The notes: generated from the letters alone by a model not told the origin. 64,000 bases of DNA from Bacteroidaceae bacterium (GCA_017465905.1 JAFTVE010000045.1:54967-118966); one strand, 5' to 3'. Shown: positions 1-8,473, counted from the stretch's first letter. A program made the numbers and translations.

Positions 1-65
1 TTTATCTCCTCAAGGAGCAATGCGACTATCTTCATTTAACTACGTTTAACTCCTCAAAATATAAA

Positions 66-935
66 ATGGACGCAAACGAACTGATAAAAAAGGTACGTAA
101 GATTGAGATCAAGACACGTGGACTGTCGAGCAACATCTTTGCCGGCCAGTATCACTCGGCCTTCAAGGGACGTGGTATGGCTTTCTCAGAGGTGCGCGAG
201 TATCAGTACGGTGACGACGTGCGTGATATCGACTGGAATGTAACGGCGCGCTTCAACAAACCCTACGTGAAGGTGTTTGAGGAGGAGCGTGAGCTCACGG
301 TGATGCTGCTCGTGGACATGTCGGGGAGTCTCGACTTTGGTACTTCGGGAATGTATAAGCGGGATATGGTTACAGAGATAGCCGCTACACTGGCCTTTGC
401 AGCCATACAGAACAACGATAAGATTGGGGCTGTCTTCTTCACCGACCGTATAGAGAAGTTTATCCCACCTCAGAAGGGACGCAAGCATATCCTTTATATT
501 ATACGTGAGCTGCTCAGCTTCGAGCCCGAGAGTATGCAAACGGATATTACCGTGCCCTTGCAGTACCTGACCAACGCCATCAAGAAACGTTGCACCACCT
601 TCCTGCTTAGCGACTTTATCGGGGACAAGGATTTCAAGAGTCCGCTCACCATTGCCAACCGCAAGCACGATGTTGTGGCTATCCAGGTGTATGACAAGCG
701 TGTGGAGGAGCTCGCCGATGTGGGACTGATGAAGATTGTGGATGCCGAGAGTGGCGAGGACATGTATATCGACACCTCGTCGCGTAAGGTGCGTGCCCAT
801 CATCATCAGTGGTGGGTGGCGAGCCAGGAGCGATTGCACGACACTTTCACCAAATCGGGAGTGGACGCTATTTCCGTACGCACCGACCAGGACTACGTGA
901 AGTCGCTAATGAGTCTTTTTGCTAAAAGAAATTAA
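66..935 (+). CDS. DUF58 domain protein of the Bat aerotolerance locus
   Basis: Cytoplasmic protein of 289 residues with the DUF58 signature around residues 40-62 (FSEVREYQYGDDVRDIDWN) followed by a degenerate von Willebrand A fold with DMSGS at 84-88. DUF58 proteins accompany a MoxR AAA ATPase and membrane VWA proteins in Bacteroidota Bat operons; the family is thought to act with MoxR in assembly or stress tolerance, but the biochemical role is not settled. The moxR gene would lie just before the window. It reads into the membrane protein at 1049 and the VWA genes batA and batB on the same strand. Family assignment is firm; function is inferred from context. Confidence 0.9.
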   Translation: MDANELIKKVRKIEIKTRGLSSNIFAGQYHSAFKGRGMAFSEVREYQYGDDVRDIDWNVTARFNKPYVKVFEEERELTVMLLVDMSGSLDFGTSGMYKRDMVTEIAATLAFAAIQNNDKIGAVFFTDRIEKFIPPQKGRKHILYIIRELLSFEPESMQTDITVPLQYLTNAIKKRCTTFLLSDFIGDKDFKSPLTIANRKHDVVAIQVYDKRVEELADVGLMKIVDAESGEDMYIDTSSRKVRAHHHQWWVASQERLHDTFTKSGVDAISVRTDQDYVKSLMSLFAKRN

Positions 936-942
936 GAATGAA

Positions 943-1035
943 TGTCATCCTGAGTGAAACGAAGAATCTCGCTCGTAGCAATGAGAATAAGAGGAATTGC
1001 TGATGGAGAGATTTTTCACTTCGTTCAAAATGACA
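943..1035. repeat. MITE-like inverted repeat
   Basis: Two 28-nt arms (943-970 and 1008-1035) are imperfect inverted copies, both readable as TGTCAT..TGA..GAA..GAA.AATCTC from their own outer end. They fill the gap between the DUF58 gene and the next gene. Such palindromic intergenic elements are scattered in many bacterial genomes. In RNA this one would form a long hairpin inside the operon. Confidence 0.7.
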
Positions 1036-1048
1036 AACTGGATGAAAT

Positions 1049-2128
1049 ATGAAGATATTTAACAAACACTCCCTTATGTTGGCGTTGCTTATGATTGTCA
1101 TGCCATTGCAGGCACAAGTAACCGTCAATGCCAGCATTGACTCACTGCAATTATATATTGGCGAGCAGGCCCATGTGAAGCTTGAGGTGAGCTGTCCTAC
1201 GGATGGACAACTCATTATGCCTACATACCCCAACAATTACCTGATGGATGGTATAGAAATCGTGGGTGAGGTAAAGGCCGACACACAATATCTGAACAAG
1301 GATAAGCAGATGCTTGTAACGCAGGAGTTTACGGTGACCTCTTTCGATACAGCCTTCTACTTTATCCCTCCATTCGAGGTGTTGGTAGATAGCCAATCGT
1401 ATGCATCAAATCCTTTGGCATTGAAAGTGTTTACCTTTGAAATAGATACGGTGAACGTAGAGGCCATATTTCCTATCAAGGGAATCGTGGAACGTCCTAT
1501 AACATTTACAGAGATGTTGCCTCTGTTGATTTCGGTGCTTCTGATTATTGGACTCTGCTTCCTCATACCTTATCTGTTGGGACGCTATAAGGATAATAAG
1601 CCTATATTGCGACGTGTGACCATTACTCCGAAACTTCCTCCACATCAGGTGGCATTGCAGGAGATGAACCGCATAAAGGAAGAAAAAGGCTGGCAGAAAG
1701 AGGATGTCAAGGGGTATTATACCGAGCTCACCGATGCTTTGCGTATATACATGCAGGAACGCTTTGGCTTCAATGCTATGGAGATGACATCGGATGAAAT
1801 CATCGACAAACTTAATGAACAGCCCGACAAGGAGTGGATAGCAGAGTTGCGTAACCTCTTCAATATGTCGGATCTTGTGAAGTTTGCCAAATATAAGCCG
1901 CTCATCAATGAGAATGACATGAACCTAATCAACGCCATTGACTTTATCAATAAGACAAAGGTGGAGGATACAACTCCTGCAACTCCAGAGGTTCAGGAAA
2001 TCGTTGTTAAGGAGGGACGCTCTAAACAAGCCAAGATACTCCTGATCAGTGGAATTGTCCTGCTTTGTGCGTTGGCTGTTGGAGCTTTGTACACTGCTGT
2101 TGTTGAGGCCGTTCACTTGTTCTTTTAA
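1049..2128 (+). CDS. Membrane-anchored protein of the Bat operon
   Basis: 359 residues. An N-terminal signal peptide (cleavage probably after LQAQ, near residue 24) is followed by an all-beta extracytoplasmic region resembling the N-terminal part of BatD-type proteins, a membrane segment near residues 158-180, a cytoplasmic stretch with a predicted helical region (about 200-300), and a second hydrophobic segment at the C-terminus (about 330-355). It lies between the DUF58 gene and batA, as in other Bacteroidales Bat loci, where an uncharacterised protein of this design occupies this slot. Its own biochemical role is unknown. The start follows directly on the inverted repeat at 943-1035. Confidence 0.8.
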   Translation: MKIFNKHSLMLALLMIVMPLQAQVTVNASIDSLQLYIGEQAHVKLEVSCPTDGQLIMPTYPNNYLMDGIEIVGEVKADTQYLNKDKQMLVTQEFTVTSFDTAFYFIPPFEVLVDSQSYASNPLALKVFTFEIDTVNVEAIFPIKGIVERPITFTEMLPLLISVLLIIGLCFLIPYLLGRYKDNKPILRRVTITPKLPPHQVALQEMNRIKEEKGWQKEDVKGYYTELTDALRIYMQERFGFNAMEMTSDEIIDKLNEQPDKEWIAELRNLFNMSDLVKFAKYKPLINENDMNLINAIDFINKTKVEDTTPATPEVQEIVVKEGRSKQAKILLISGIVLLCALAVGALYTAVVEAVHLFF

Positions 2129-2176
2129 TAATGGGGTTCCAAGTTTTAACTACAGAATTACAAAATCGTAATAATC

Positions 2177-3175
2177 ATGACATTTGCCCATCCTGCATAT
2201 TTTCTATTACTGCTTCTTCTCGTGCCATATATAATATGGTATATATTGAAGGGTAGGAGGAGCGAACCTTCCTTGCGTGTTTCCACGACTCGCATGTATG
2301 TAACCATGCCAAAGAGCTACAAGGTATACCTGCGTCATGTGCCGTTTGTGTTGCGTATGATAGCCCTGTCGCTGCTTATTGTGGTGCTTGCTCGCCCCCA
2401 ATCAACAGATAGCTGGCAGAGTTCTGAGATTGAAGGTATCGATATTATGTTGGCCGTTGACGTCTCTACCAGTATGTTGGCCGAAGACCTTAAACCAAAT
2501 CGCCTTGAGGCTGCCAAGCAAGTAGCTGCAGACTTTATTAACGGTCGTCCTAACGATAATATCGGACTCACCATCTTTGCAGGACAGAGTTTTACTCAGT
2601 CGCCCTTGACGGTTGACCACGCCGTGTTGCTCAATCTGTTCAATAGTGTAAGCTGTGATATGGCGACAAATGGAATCATTGAAGATGGTACAGCCATTGG
2701 CCTTGGAATTGCCAATGCAGTGAGCCGCCTTAAAGATAGTAAGGCCAAGTCGAAGGTGGTAATCCTCCTTACTGATGGCTCTAACAACCGTGGTGATATA
2801 TCTCCTCTCACTGCAGCTGAGATAGCCAAGACCTACGGCATTCGTGTGTATACCATTGGCGTAGGTAGTAATGGCACTGCTCCATATCCCTATCCCACGA
2901 TGGGCGGTGTGCAGTATATCAATATGCCAGTTGAGATTGATGAAAGTACCCTACAGCAGATAGCTAAGACCGCTGATGGCCAGTATTACCGTGCCACCAG
3001 TAACTCGAAACTTAAGGAGGTGTACGAAGAGATTGATAAACTGGAGAAGACCAAACTCAACGTCAAGGACTTCAGTCGCAAGTCTGAGGAGTACATGCCT
3101 TTTGCCTTATGGGCTATGGTGTGCCTCATACTTGAGGTTTTGTTGCGCCTGACGATTTTGAGAAGAATACCGTAA
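2177..3175 (+). CDS. batA: BatA, membrane VWA-domain protein
   Basis: 332 residues: two N-terminal membrane helices (about 7-23 and 56-73), a periplasmic VWA domain with a MIDAS metal site (D95, S97, S99 in DVSTS; a later TDGSNN turn), and a C-terminal membrane helix near residues 308-328. This is the standard layout of Bacteroides aerotolerance protein BatA. Bat proteins were linked to aerotolerance in B. fragilis; the molecular mechanism is unresolved. It stands 49 nt after the preceding gene and 74 nt before batB, so cotranscription is likely. Confidence 0.92.
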   Translation: MTFAHPAYFLLLLLLVPYIIWYILKGRRSEPSLRVSTTRMYVTMPKSYKVYLRHVPFVLRMIALSLLIVVLARPQSTDSWQSSEIEGIDIMLAVDVSTSMLAEDLKPNRLEAAKQVAADFINGRPNDNIGLTIFAGQSFTQSPLTVDHAVLLNLFNSVSCDMATNGIIEDGTAIGLGIANAVSRLKDSKAKSKVVILLTDGSNNRGDISPLTAAEIAKTYGIRVYTIGVGSNGTAPYPYPTMGGVQYINMPVEIDESTLQQIAKTADGQYYRATSNSKLKEVYEEIDKLEKTKLNVKDFSRKSEEYMPFALWAMVCLILEVLLRLTILRRIP

Positions 3176-3192
3176 GAGTACTTCGCTATAGA

Positions 3193-3248
3193 ATGTAAAT
3201 TGAAAGGTGAAATTGTAAATAGTAAATATGTAAATAGTAAATTGAATT
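3193..3248 (+). repeat. Short AT-rich tandem repeat between batA and batB
   Basis: The batA-batB gap holds two copies of a GTAAATAGTAAAT unit with related AT-rich flanks, ending immediately before the batB start codon. Short AT-rich tandem repeats of this sort recur in other gaps of the window (26653-26745, 29867-29953, 42340-42372). No promoter is obvious. Confidence 0.5.
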
Positions 3249-3249
3249 T

Positions 3250-4266
3250 ATGTTCAAGTTTGCAAATCCTAATGCCCTATTCTTATATATCCTGCTTCTT
3301 GCGATATTAGCGGTATATTTCTATGCTAATCACAAGCGTAGGAGCGCTATTCGTAGATATGGTTCGCCCGAACTGCTCGGTGCAATGATGCCTGAGGCAT
3401 CGCGTTTTCGACCCGCACTCAAATTCTGGCTCACTTTTGCCGCTCTTTGTTTCATGGTGTTGCTGCTAGCCCGTCCGCAGTTTGGTTCCAAGATGGAGAC
3501 TGTCAAACGCCAGGGTATCGAGACCGTGATAGCCCTTGATGTATCAAACTCAATGATGGCCGAGGATGTAGCTCCTAACCGTCTGGAGAAGTCCAAAAAC
3601 ATTATCTCCAAGCTCGTTGATGGCTTCGAGGACGACAAGGTTGGTCTCATAGTCTTTGCCGGCGATGCATTCATACAGCTGCCCATTACGAATGACTTCA
3701 TTTCTGCTAAGATGTTCCTTGAATCCATTGATCCAGGCATTGTTGCACGTCAAGGAACCAATATAAAAGCTGCTATCGATATGGCTACTCGTAGCTTTAC
3801 TCCCAGAGAAGGAGTAGGTAAGGCCATCATCATAATTACTGACGGTGAAAACCACGAAGGAGGTGCCGTTGAGGCTGCGAAGGCAGCATCCGAGAAAGGT
3901 ATGATGGTATATGTCATGGGTGTTGGCTCCCCTGAGGGTGCGCCTATTCCCGGTGAACGTACCAACGATTTCCGCCGCGACAAGGAAGGAAACGTCATTG
4001 TTACCAAGCTCAATGAGCAGATGTGTCAGGAGATTGCAGCTGCTGGAAATGGAGTATACATTCGCATTGACAATACCAACAATGCTCAGCGCATACTACA
4101 GCGAGAAATAGACAAGCTTGCCAAGGCCGATGTGGAAACAACGGTCTACTCTGAGTACGACGAACAATTCTCTGTAATGGCCTGGATAGCCTTCGTGCTT
4201 TTATTGCTGGAAATGCTCCTTATGGTAAAGAAGAATCCTAAGCTGAAAGATTTCAAATTGTTCTAA
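3250..4266 (+). CDS. batB: BatB, membrane VWA-domain protein
   Basis: 338 residues with the same plan as BatA: two N-terminal membrane helices (about 8-25 and 57-75), a VWA domain with an intact MIDAS (D97, S99, S101 in DVSNS; TDGENHEGG later), and a C-terminal helix near residues 310-326. Paralogue of the preceding gene and typical BatB by length and order. In many Bacteroidota batC (TPR), batD and batE follow; here the next gene is on the opposite strand, so the locus ends at batB. Confidence 0.92.
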   Translation: MFKFANPNALFLYILLLAILAVYFYANHKRRSAIRRYGSPELLGAMMPEASRFRPALKFWLTFAALCFMVLLLARPQFGSKMETVKRQGIETVIALDVSNSMMAEDVAPNRLEKSKNIISKLVDGFEDDKVGLIVFAGDAFIQLPITNDFISAKMFLESIDPGIVARQGTNIKAAIDMATRSFTPREGVGKAIIIITDGENHEGGAVEAAKAASEKGMMVYVMGVGSPEGAPIPGERTNDFRRDKEGNVIVTKLNEQMCQEIAAAGNGVYIRIDNTNNAQRILQREIDKLAKADVETTVYSEYDEQFSVMAWIAFVLLLLEMLLMVKKNPKLKDFKLF

Positions 4267-4343
4267 ATCCACAGTCTCTGTTAACCGAGGATGTTCCTCA
4301 ATATATTGACAGACGGCAAACTTACCTTGACGTGTCGCTTCTG

Positions 4344-4739
4344 CTAACTTACTCCTGCTAGCTCGATTTCGAAGACCAGTGTGGAATGCTTGGGGATGCC
4401 AGCCACGCTCATGGCTCCATAGCCGACTTGAGAGGGTACATAAATGCGCCATTTATCGCCTACGCACATTTGAGTGAGGGCTATTTGCCAGCCTACAATG
4501 AGATCGGAGAGGCGGAAGGCATCGGGGTAGCCTTGGGTGGTGTTGTCATCGAACACGTCTCCATTGATGAGCATTCCTTTGTAGTACACCGATACGATGC
4601 TGCGCAAGGTAGCTCTTAGTCCGCTTCCCGACTGCAATACTTCGTACAGGATGCCTTGTGCTGTCTTGTGTACGCCCTCCTCGGTTGCCTTCCTTCTCAG
4701 AAACTCAATGTTCTCTTCCTTATAGTTGCCTTTTGACAT
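4344..4739 (-). CDS. FKBP-type peptidyl-prolyl cis-trans isomerase
   Basis: 131 residues: a short charged helix followed by one FKBP domain covering roughly residues 40-130, with the core features GDVFDD, the IVGWQIAL helix and YGAMSVAGIPKHSTLVFEIEL, which is the usual closing strand. There is no signal peptide, so it is probably cytoplasmic, unlike the secreted FkpA/Mip forms. It catalyses isomerisation of Xaa-Pro bonds during folding. It converges with the Bat locus and appears monocistronic. Confidence 0.88.
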   Translation of the reverse strand: MSKGNYKEENIEFLRRKATEEGVHKTAQGILYEVLQSGSGLRATLRSIVSVYYKGMLINGDVFDDNTTQGYPDAFRLSDLIVGWQIALTQMCVGDKWRIYVPSQVGYGAMSVAGIPKHSTLVFEIELAGVS

Positions 4740-4806
4740 AATATCTCGATTAAAAATATGTGTGGGACGAAGTTAGGTATAAAAAATCAAAAAAAGAAAC
4801 ATTTCG

Positions 4807-4837
4807 TTGCATAATCCCGAAAATGTGTGTAACTTCG
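4807..4837 (+). promoter_or_regulatory. Promoter of tRNA-Gly
   Basis: TTG at 4807-4809, a 20-nt spacer and TAACTTCG at 4830-4837 fit the Bacteroidota -33/-7 promoter, with C instead of T at the seventh base of the -7 box. The mature tRNA begins 22 nt downstream. The RSH gene at 48219 has a promoter with the same TTCG variant and the same spacing. Confidence 0.6.
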
Positions 4838-4858
4838 CATTGTCATTATGGGAGAAAT

Positions 4859-4931
4859 GCGGCAGTAGCTCAGTTGGTAGAGCATCAGCTTCCCAAGCTG
4901 AGGGTCGCGGGTTCGAGCCCCGTTTGCCGCT
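4859..4931 (+). tRNA. tRNA-Gly (CCC)
   Basis: A 73-nt cloverleaf. The acceptor stem GCGGCAG pairs with TTGCCGC (last pair G-T), the D arm carries AGTTGGTA, the anticodon stem TCAGC/GCTGA holds a 7-nt loop TTCCCAA giving anticodon CCC for codon GGG, and the T arm is GCGGG-TTCGAGC-CCCGT. The discriminator base is T and CCA is not encoded. A promoter and a terminator flank it, so it is a single-gene unit. Confidence 0.95.
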
Positions 4932-4941
4932 CTTGTTAAAG

Positions 4942-4981
4942 CTCTAATTGTTATATTATTAACTATTAGAGTTTTTCTTTT
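4942..4981 (+). terminator. Rho-independent terminator of tRNA-Gly
   Basis: A 7-bp stem CTCTAAT/ATTAGAG (4942-4948 and 4965-4971) followed by TTTTTCTTTT, 10 nt after the tRNA. Confidence 0.75.
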
Positions 4982-5146
4982 GGAATTTAGCATAAAACTC
5001 GTGGATTTGTCTGTTTTACGGCCTTCATGTAAACCAGTATGTAAACCAGAATTTCAATCATGAATCCCTCGTTTTCAGTGATTTGTTGCAGGTTAAAGAT
5101 CTTTAAGAATGTTGGAAATCCGTTAATGTCGCAAGTTCGATGGTTG
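4982..5146. other. Intergenic stretch after tRNA-Gly
   Basis: No gene is seen. A direct repeat of TGTAAACCAG occurs near 5030-5052. tRNA 3' flanks are common integration sites in Bacteroidales, so this could be an old scar, but no integrase gene or duplicated tRNA end is visible. Confidence 0.3.
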
Positions 5147-5713
5147 TCAGGCGAGGTGCTCGACTAGGATTTTCACAGCGAGGATGATGAGTACGAGGCC
5201 TCCTATGGGCTCAACGGGGAAACGGAGCTTGCTACCGACAAGGCTGCCGATGAAACAGCCGATGAGAGCAAGGACGAAGGAGGTTAGGCCGATGGCAAAC
5301 AAAGGGAAGGCTAATTGTTGGAGAGTACTCATGCCGATGCAAGTGAAGGAGATGCCCACGGCAAGGGCATCGATGCTCACAGCTAGGGAGAGGGTGAGGA
5401 CGGTGGTGAAGCGGGTGGGGTCGAAGTGATGTTCTTCGTCGCCGCTGATGCCGTCGCGTATCATCTTTACTCCCAGGAAGGTGAGTAGGGCAAAGGCTAT
5501 CCAGTGGTCGTACTGCTCGATGAAGTGGTAGAAGTATACCGAGCTTGCCCAACCCATCAGGGGCATGATTGCCTGGAACAATCCGAAGAAGAGGGCGATA
5601 GTAAGGAAATGACGCATGGTGATGCGCTTTAATATGAGTCCACTGGCAACGGCTATAGTGAAACTGTCCATGGCGAGTGCCAGGGCGGTGAACCATATTT
5701 CAAGTGTAGTCAT
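5147..5713 (-). CDS. mntP: MntP-type manganese efflux pump
   Basis: 188 residues, six predicted membrane helices. The two conserved half-repeats of MntP are visible: ALAMDSFTIAVASG near residues 11-24 and LAVSIDALAVGISF near 109-122, each with the helix-buried acidic residue (D16 and D113) needed for transport in this family. MntP exports Mn2+ from the cytoplasm. The start codon overlaps the stop of the upstream DUF6048 gene by 4 nt, so it is the last gene of the reverse operon starting at 8473. No yybP-ykoY-like riboswitch is seen, as expected for an internal operon gene. Confidence 0.93.
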   Translation of the reverse strand: MTTLEIWFTALALAMDSFTIAVASGLILKRITMRHFLTIALFFGLFQAIMPLMGWASSVYFYHFIEQYDHWIAFALLTFLGVKMIRDGISGDEEHHFDPTRFTTVLTLSLAVSIDALAVGISFTCIGMSTLQQLAFPLFAIGLTSFVLALIGCFIGSLVGSKLRFPVEPIGGLVLIILAVKILVEHLA

Positions 5714-6432
5714 GGGCGTCGTTTCGTGAAGTTGAGGTAATAGGTGATGTTATACGTTGCACCGATTACGTTTCCGCTCCCTGCTCCGAAGCCTGGGATG
5801 TACCATGGACCTCCATTGGACATTGGGGTCTTGCGGAGGGGGTATTTGTAACGGAGCGACCAACCCATGTAGAAGTTCTTTGTAATTTCTGCACGTACGC
5901 CAGCCACGGCTTCGGCCCAAATGGCCTGACAGGGCATGTCCGTGAGCTGCATGGGTACTGCATCGCCCCATATAGGGTCGTGGAGCGAGGGCGCATTGAC
6001 ATCGTATTTGAAGGTGGTATATCCAAGGCGAGCGCCTAGGTAGATGTAATTGGGCTTGCCGTTTTTATATTGCATGTTGTAGTCCATGCCGATTCGGTAG
6101 TAGGGGGCATTGGCACGATAGCCTATCTCGTAGAGCTGACTCACCATGTCGGTATGACCGAATCCTGCTTCTATGACGGGGAAGAAGCGGTTCTTGAGGT
6201 TCACCGTTGCGGAGATTTCTGTGCTGTAATACTTGTCCTTGACGAAGATGGGGTAGATGTAGCCAAACATGTCGGCCGAGAGATATATGCCTCGGAAGGT
6301 GGGGCCTTCGGGCTTCTCTTCCTGAGCTGCGCTGACAGCCTTTGTCGACTGGGCCATTGCCTGTTGTGGAAACAGGATGGGGGCAGCACTAATTAGCAGT
6401 ATGATAAATAACCTGTATATTTTCGCGCTCAT
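5710..6432 (-). CDS. DUF6048-like outer-membrane/envelope protein
   Basis: 240 residues with a signal peptide (cleavage after about residue 27, QAMAQ). The mature part has alternating polar/aromatic strands and a C-terminal YNITYYLNF-like strand, suggesting a small outer-membrane beta barrel. It matches what is remembered as the Bacteroidales DUF6048 family, which sits next to a DUF6452 lipoprotein as here. No function is known. It overlaps the upstream lipoprotein gene by 44 nt and mntP by 4 nt, so translation is probably coupled. Confidence 0.7.
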   Translation of the reverse strand: MSAKIYRLFIILLISAAPILFPQQAMAQSTKAVSAAQEEKPEGPTFRGIYLSADMFGYIYPIFVKDKYYSTEISATVNLKNRFFPVIEAGFGHTDMVSQLYEIGYRANAPYYRIGMDYNMQYKNGKPNYIYLGARLGYTTFKYDVNAPSLHDPIWGDAVPMQLTDMPCQAIWAEAVAGVRAEITKNFYMGWSLRYKYPLRKTPMSNGGPWYIPGFGAGSGNVIGATYNITYYLNFTKRRP

Positions 6433-6880
6433 CGTAATTGATTTCGGGGGATTTAATGATTAGGGTATCTATCACGTGGTGGGTGCTTTGTACCTTGGTG
6501 AGGGTGTGGAACATGGCCGTGCCGCAAGCTACAGATACGAGGGTGGGGGTGTTGATATGGCTGAGGTAGAGGGTGTCGTAGGCCAGACCTGCATTGTAGT
6601 CGAAGATGAAGGTGTCGGTCTCGTGTGTGTAACTGAGCGGGAAGGTGATGTCTGATGCGTTGCTCTTGAGGTTGAGCACAACGGAGTCGCCTTGCGGGCG
6701 CACTACACTCACACTTAGAGTGCCGTTGATGGCTACGGCATCGCCAAGATGGCTATAGAATACCATTTTTCCTGCTACGGTGTTGTTGATGGGGCAGTCT
6801 TCGCTTGAGCAGGCGGTCATGCTTGCTATGAGGCAGAGGGTGGTGCCGAGCAAGTAAGCTATGTGGCGGAAACGATACAT
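6389..6880 (-). CDS. DUF6452-like lipoprotein
   Basis: 163 residues with a lipoprotein signal (SMTAC, Cys at about 24) and a mature domain of predicted beta strands ending in SVACGTAMFHTLT and a polar tail. Layout and neighbourhood match the Bacteroidales DUF6452 family, partner of DUF6048. Probably anchored in the envelope next to the product of the downstream gene; function unknown. The ATG shares its last base with the stop of the upstream glycosyltransferase gene, indicating one transcript. Confidence 0.65.
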   Translation of the reverse strand: MYRFRHIAYLLGTTLCLIASMTACSSEDCPINNTVAGKMVFYSHLGDAVAINGTLSVSVVRPQGDSVVLNLKSNASDITFPLSYTHETDTFIFDYNAGLAYDTLYLSHINTPTLVSVACGTAMFHTLTKVQSTHHVIDTLIIKSPEINYDERENIQVIYHTAN

Positions 6881-7830
6881 CAGAACTCCTTCTCTATTTT
6901 ATAGTTGTTGCGTTCCTGTGAGTTGCGGCTGACAATCTCACCGAGGAATCCTGTGAGGAACATCTGTACGCCCAGAATCATGCCAACCAGAGTGAGGTAG
7001 AAGTAGGGACTATCGGTGATGAGGCGTGCTGGGATGCCGTTGGCAAGGCTATAGAGCTTGTTGGCACCGATGAAGATTACGCACAAGAAACAGATGATGA
7101 ACATCACTGAACCCCAAAGGCCGAAGAAGTGCATGGGCTTAACTCCGAACTTGCTGAGAAACCAGAGGGTCATCAGGTCGAGGTAACCGTTGACAAAGCG
7201 GTTGAGCCCAAACTTGGTGACGCCGTACTTGCGTGCCTGGTGCTGAACGACCTTTTCGCCAATCTTGGTGAAACCGGCATTCTTGGCCAGGTAGGGAATG
7301 TAACGGTGCATCTCGCCATATACCTCGATATTCTTCACCACCTCCTTGCGATATGCTTTGAGGCCGCAATTGAAGTCGTGCAAGTTTTTGATGCCCGACA
7401 CCTTACGTGCGGTGGCGTTGAACAGCTTGGTGGGTATGGTCTTCGAAAGGGGGTCGTAGCGCTTCTGCTTGTAGCCGGATACCAGATCGTAACCATCTTT
7501 GGTAATCATGCGGTAGAGCTCGGGAATTTCGTCGGGCGAGTCCTGAAGGTCGGCATCCATGGTGATGACCACATCGCCTTCGGCACGGTCGAAACCACAA
7601 TAGAGTGCAGGTGACTTACCATAGTTGCGGCGGAACTTGATGCCCTTGACTTCGGGGTTGGCGGCGTGCAAGGCCTCAATTACCTTCCATGAATCGTCGG
7701 TGCTGCCATCGTTGACAAACAATATTTCATAGCTGAAGTGGTGCTCGTCCATCACGCGCTTGATCCAAGCATGTAGTTCGGGGAGGCTTTCGGCTTCGTT
7801 GTACAGAGGTACGATAACGGATATGTCCAT
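6880..7830 (-). CDS. Family 2 glycosyltransferase, DPM1/GtrB type
   Basis: 316 residues. The N-terminal GT2 domain (about 1-225) starts with ISVIVPLYNEAESLPEL, carries the nucleotide-sugar/metal site MDADLQDSPDE near residues 92-102, and is followed by two C-terminal membrane helices (about 235-258 and 272-300). This is the design of enzymes that move a sugar from a nucleotide donor to a polyprenyl-phosphate carrier on the cytoplasmic face (DPM1, GtrB, ArnC relatives). The acceptor and sugar cannot be read from sequence. It lies 58 nt after the DUF4199 gene, a pairing seen often in Bacteroidales. Confidence 0.9.
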   Translation of the reverse strand: MDISVIVPLYNEAESLPELHAWIKRVMDEHHFSYEILFVNDGSTDDSWKVIEALHAANPEVKGIKFRRNYGKSPALYCGFDRAEGDVVITMDADLQDSPDEIPELYRMITKDGYDLVSGYKQKRYDPLSKTIPTKLFNATARKVSGIKNLHDFNCGLKAYRKEVVKNIEVYGEMHRYIPYLAKNAGFTKIGEKVVQHQARKYGVTKFGLNRFVNGYLDLMTLWFLSKFGVKPMHFFGLWGSVMFIICFLCVIFIGANKLYSLANGIPARLITDSPYFYLTLVGMILGVQMFLTGFLGEIVSRNSQERNNYKIEKEF

Positions 7831-7888
7831 ATATTATTATGTATTTTATGAGTACTATCGTTTTATAAGTTCTAATCAGTGTTTTTCA

Positions 7889-8473
7889 TTAACCATGAGT
7901 TTTGTCTCTTCTGACAATTAGGGCTACAGGCAGAGCTACTGCTATTGCCCACGACACATTGTTGCTCAGCATGCCTATGGTCATGTCGATGGGTGTCATG
8001 GCCATTATCTGTGCGGCGGTGGTGCGCATCATCCCAATGTATTGGTCAAATTGTGCCTTGGTGGTCTCGATGGTTTCAACTCCCTCAATACCTTCCAAGG
8101 TACTCAAGTCTATAGCTGCAAGTTGCGCTATGCTCTGTTCGAGGGCTTCCACCATCATGCCTCTATCAATATAAGCGAAGTATATGTAGTGGGCTGCTGC
8201 TGTGAGTAGCGAGCCGAATCCCATGATGAGCAGCACGAAGACCAGGGCTTGTGTGAAGTCAATGTAACCGTCCATATAGCGGTCGCGATATAACTTAGTG
8301 AGGCGATAGACGAGGAAGGGGACCATCAACGTCAGCCCGAGGAAGAGCATGGCGGCCAGTGTGGAGTGTAGACTCAGGGGGAACAAGCAGAACTTGGCGA
8401 TGTAGTACACACCGACAACTGCGCCCATATTCATGGCGATGTTGATGAGTGACGGTTGCTGTGCTTGCTCCAT
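7889..8473 (-). CDS. DUF4199 membrane protein
   Basis: 194 residues when started at MEQAQQP (8473); an upstream in-frame ATG at 8614 would add 47 residues that are unlike the family and would place the start upstream of the probable promoter. Four predicted membrane helices with a glycine/serine-rich segment (VLLIMGFGSLLTAAAHYIYF) in helix 3 and a long extracytoplasmic loop before helix 4. DUF4199 proteins are widespread in Bacteroidota next to a GT2 glycosyltransferase; function unknown. Likely the first gene of the operon DUF4199 - GT2 - DUF6452 - DUF6048 - mntP. Confidence 0.85.
   Translation of the reverse strand: MEQAQQPSLINIAMNMGAVVGVYYIAKFCLFPLSLHSTLAAMLFLGLTLMVPFLVYRLTKLYRDRYMDGYIDFTQALVFVLLIMGFGSLLTAAAHYIYFAYIDRGMMVEALEQSIAQLAAIDLSTLEGIEGVETIETTKAQFDQYIGMMRTTAAQIMAMTPIDMTIGMLSNNVSWAIAVALPVALIVRRDKTHG

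Noticed and set aside
4201-4452. Minus-strand frame after the FKBP gene reading KLAEATRQGKFAVCQYIEE
   Set aside because: It looks protein-like beyond the FKBP stop, but overlaps batB and FKBP in other frames and has no start or context of its own.
4787-4993. Minus-strand open frame across tRNA-Gly (contains GARTRDPQLGKLMLYQLSYC)
   Set aside because: This peptide is the well-known spurious antisense translation of a tRNA gene; the tRNA cloverleaf is clear.
5030-5052. Integration (att) site beside tRNA-Gly
   Set aside because: A TGTAAACCAG direct repeat exists, but there is no integrase gene or duplicated tRNA 3' end in the window.
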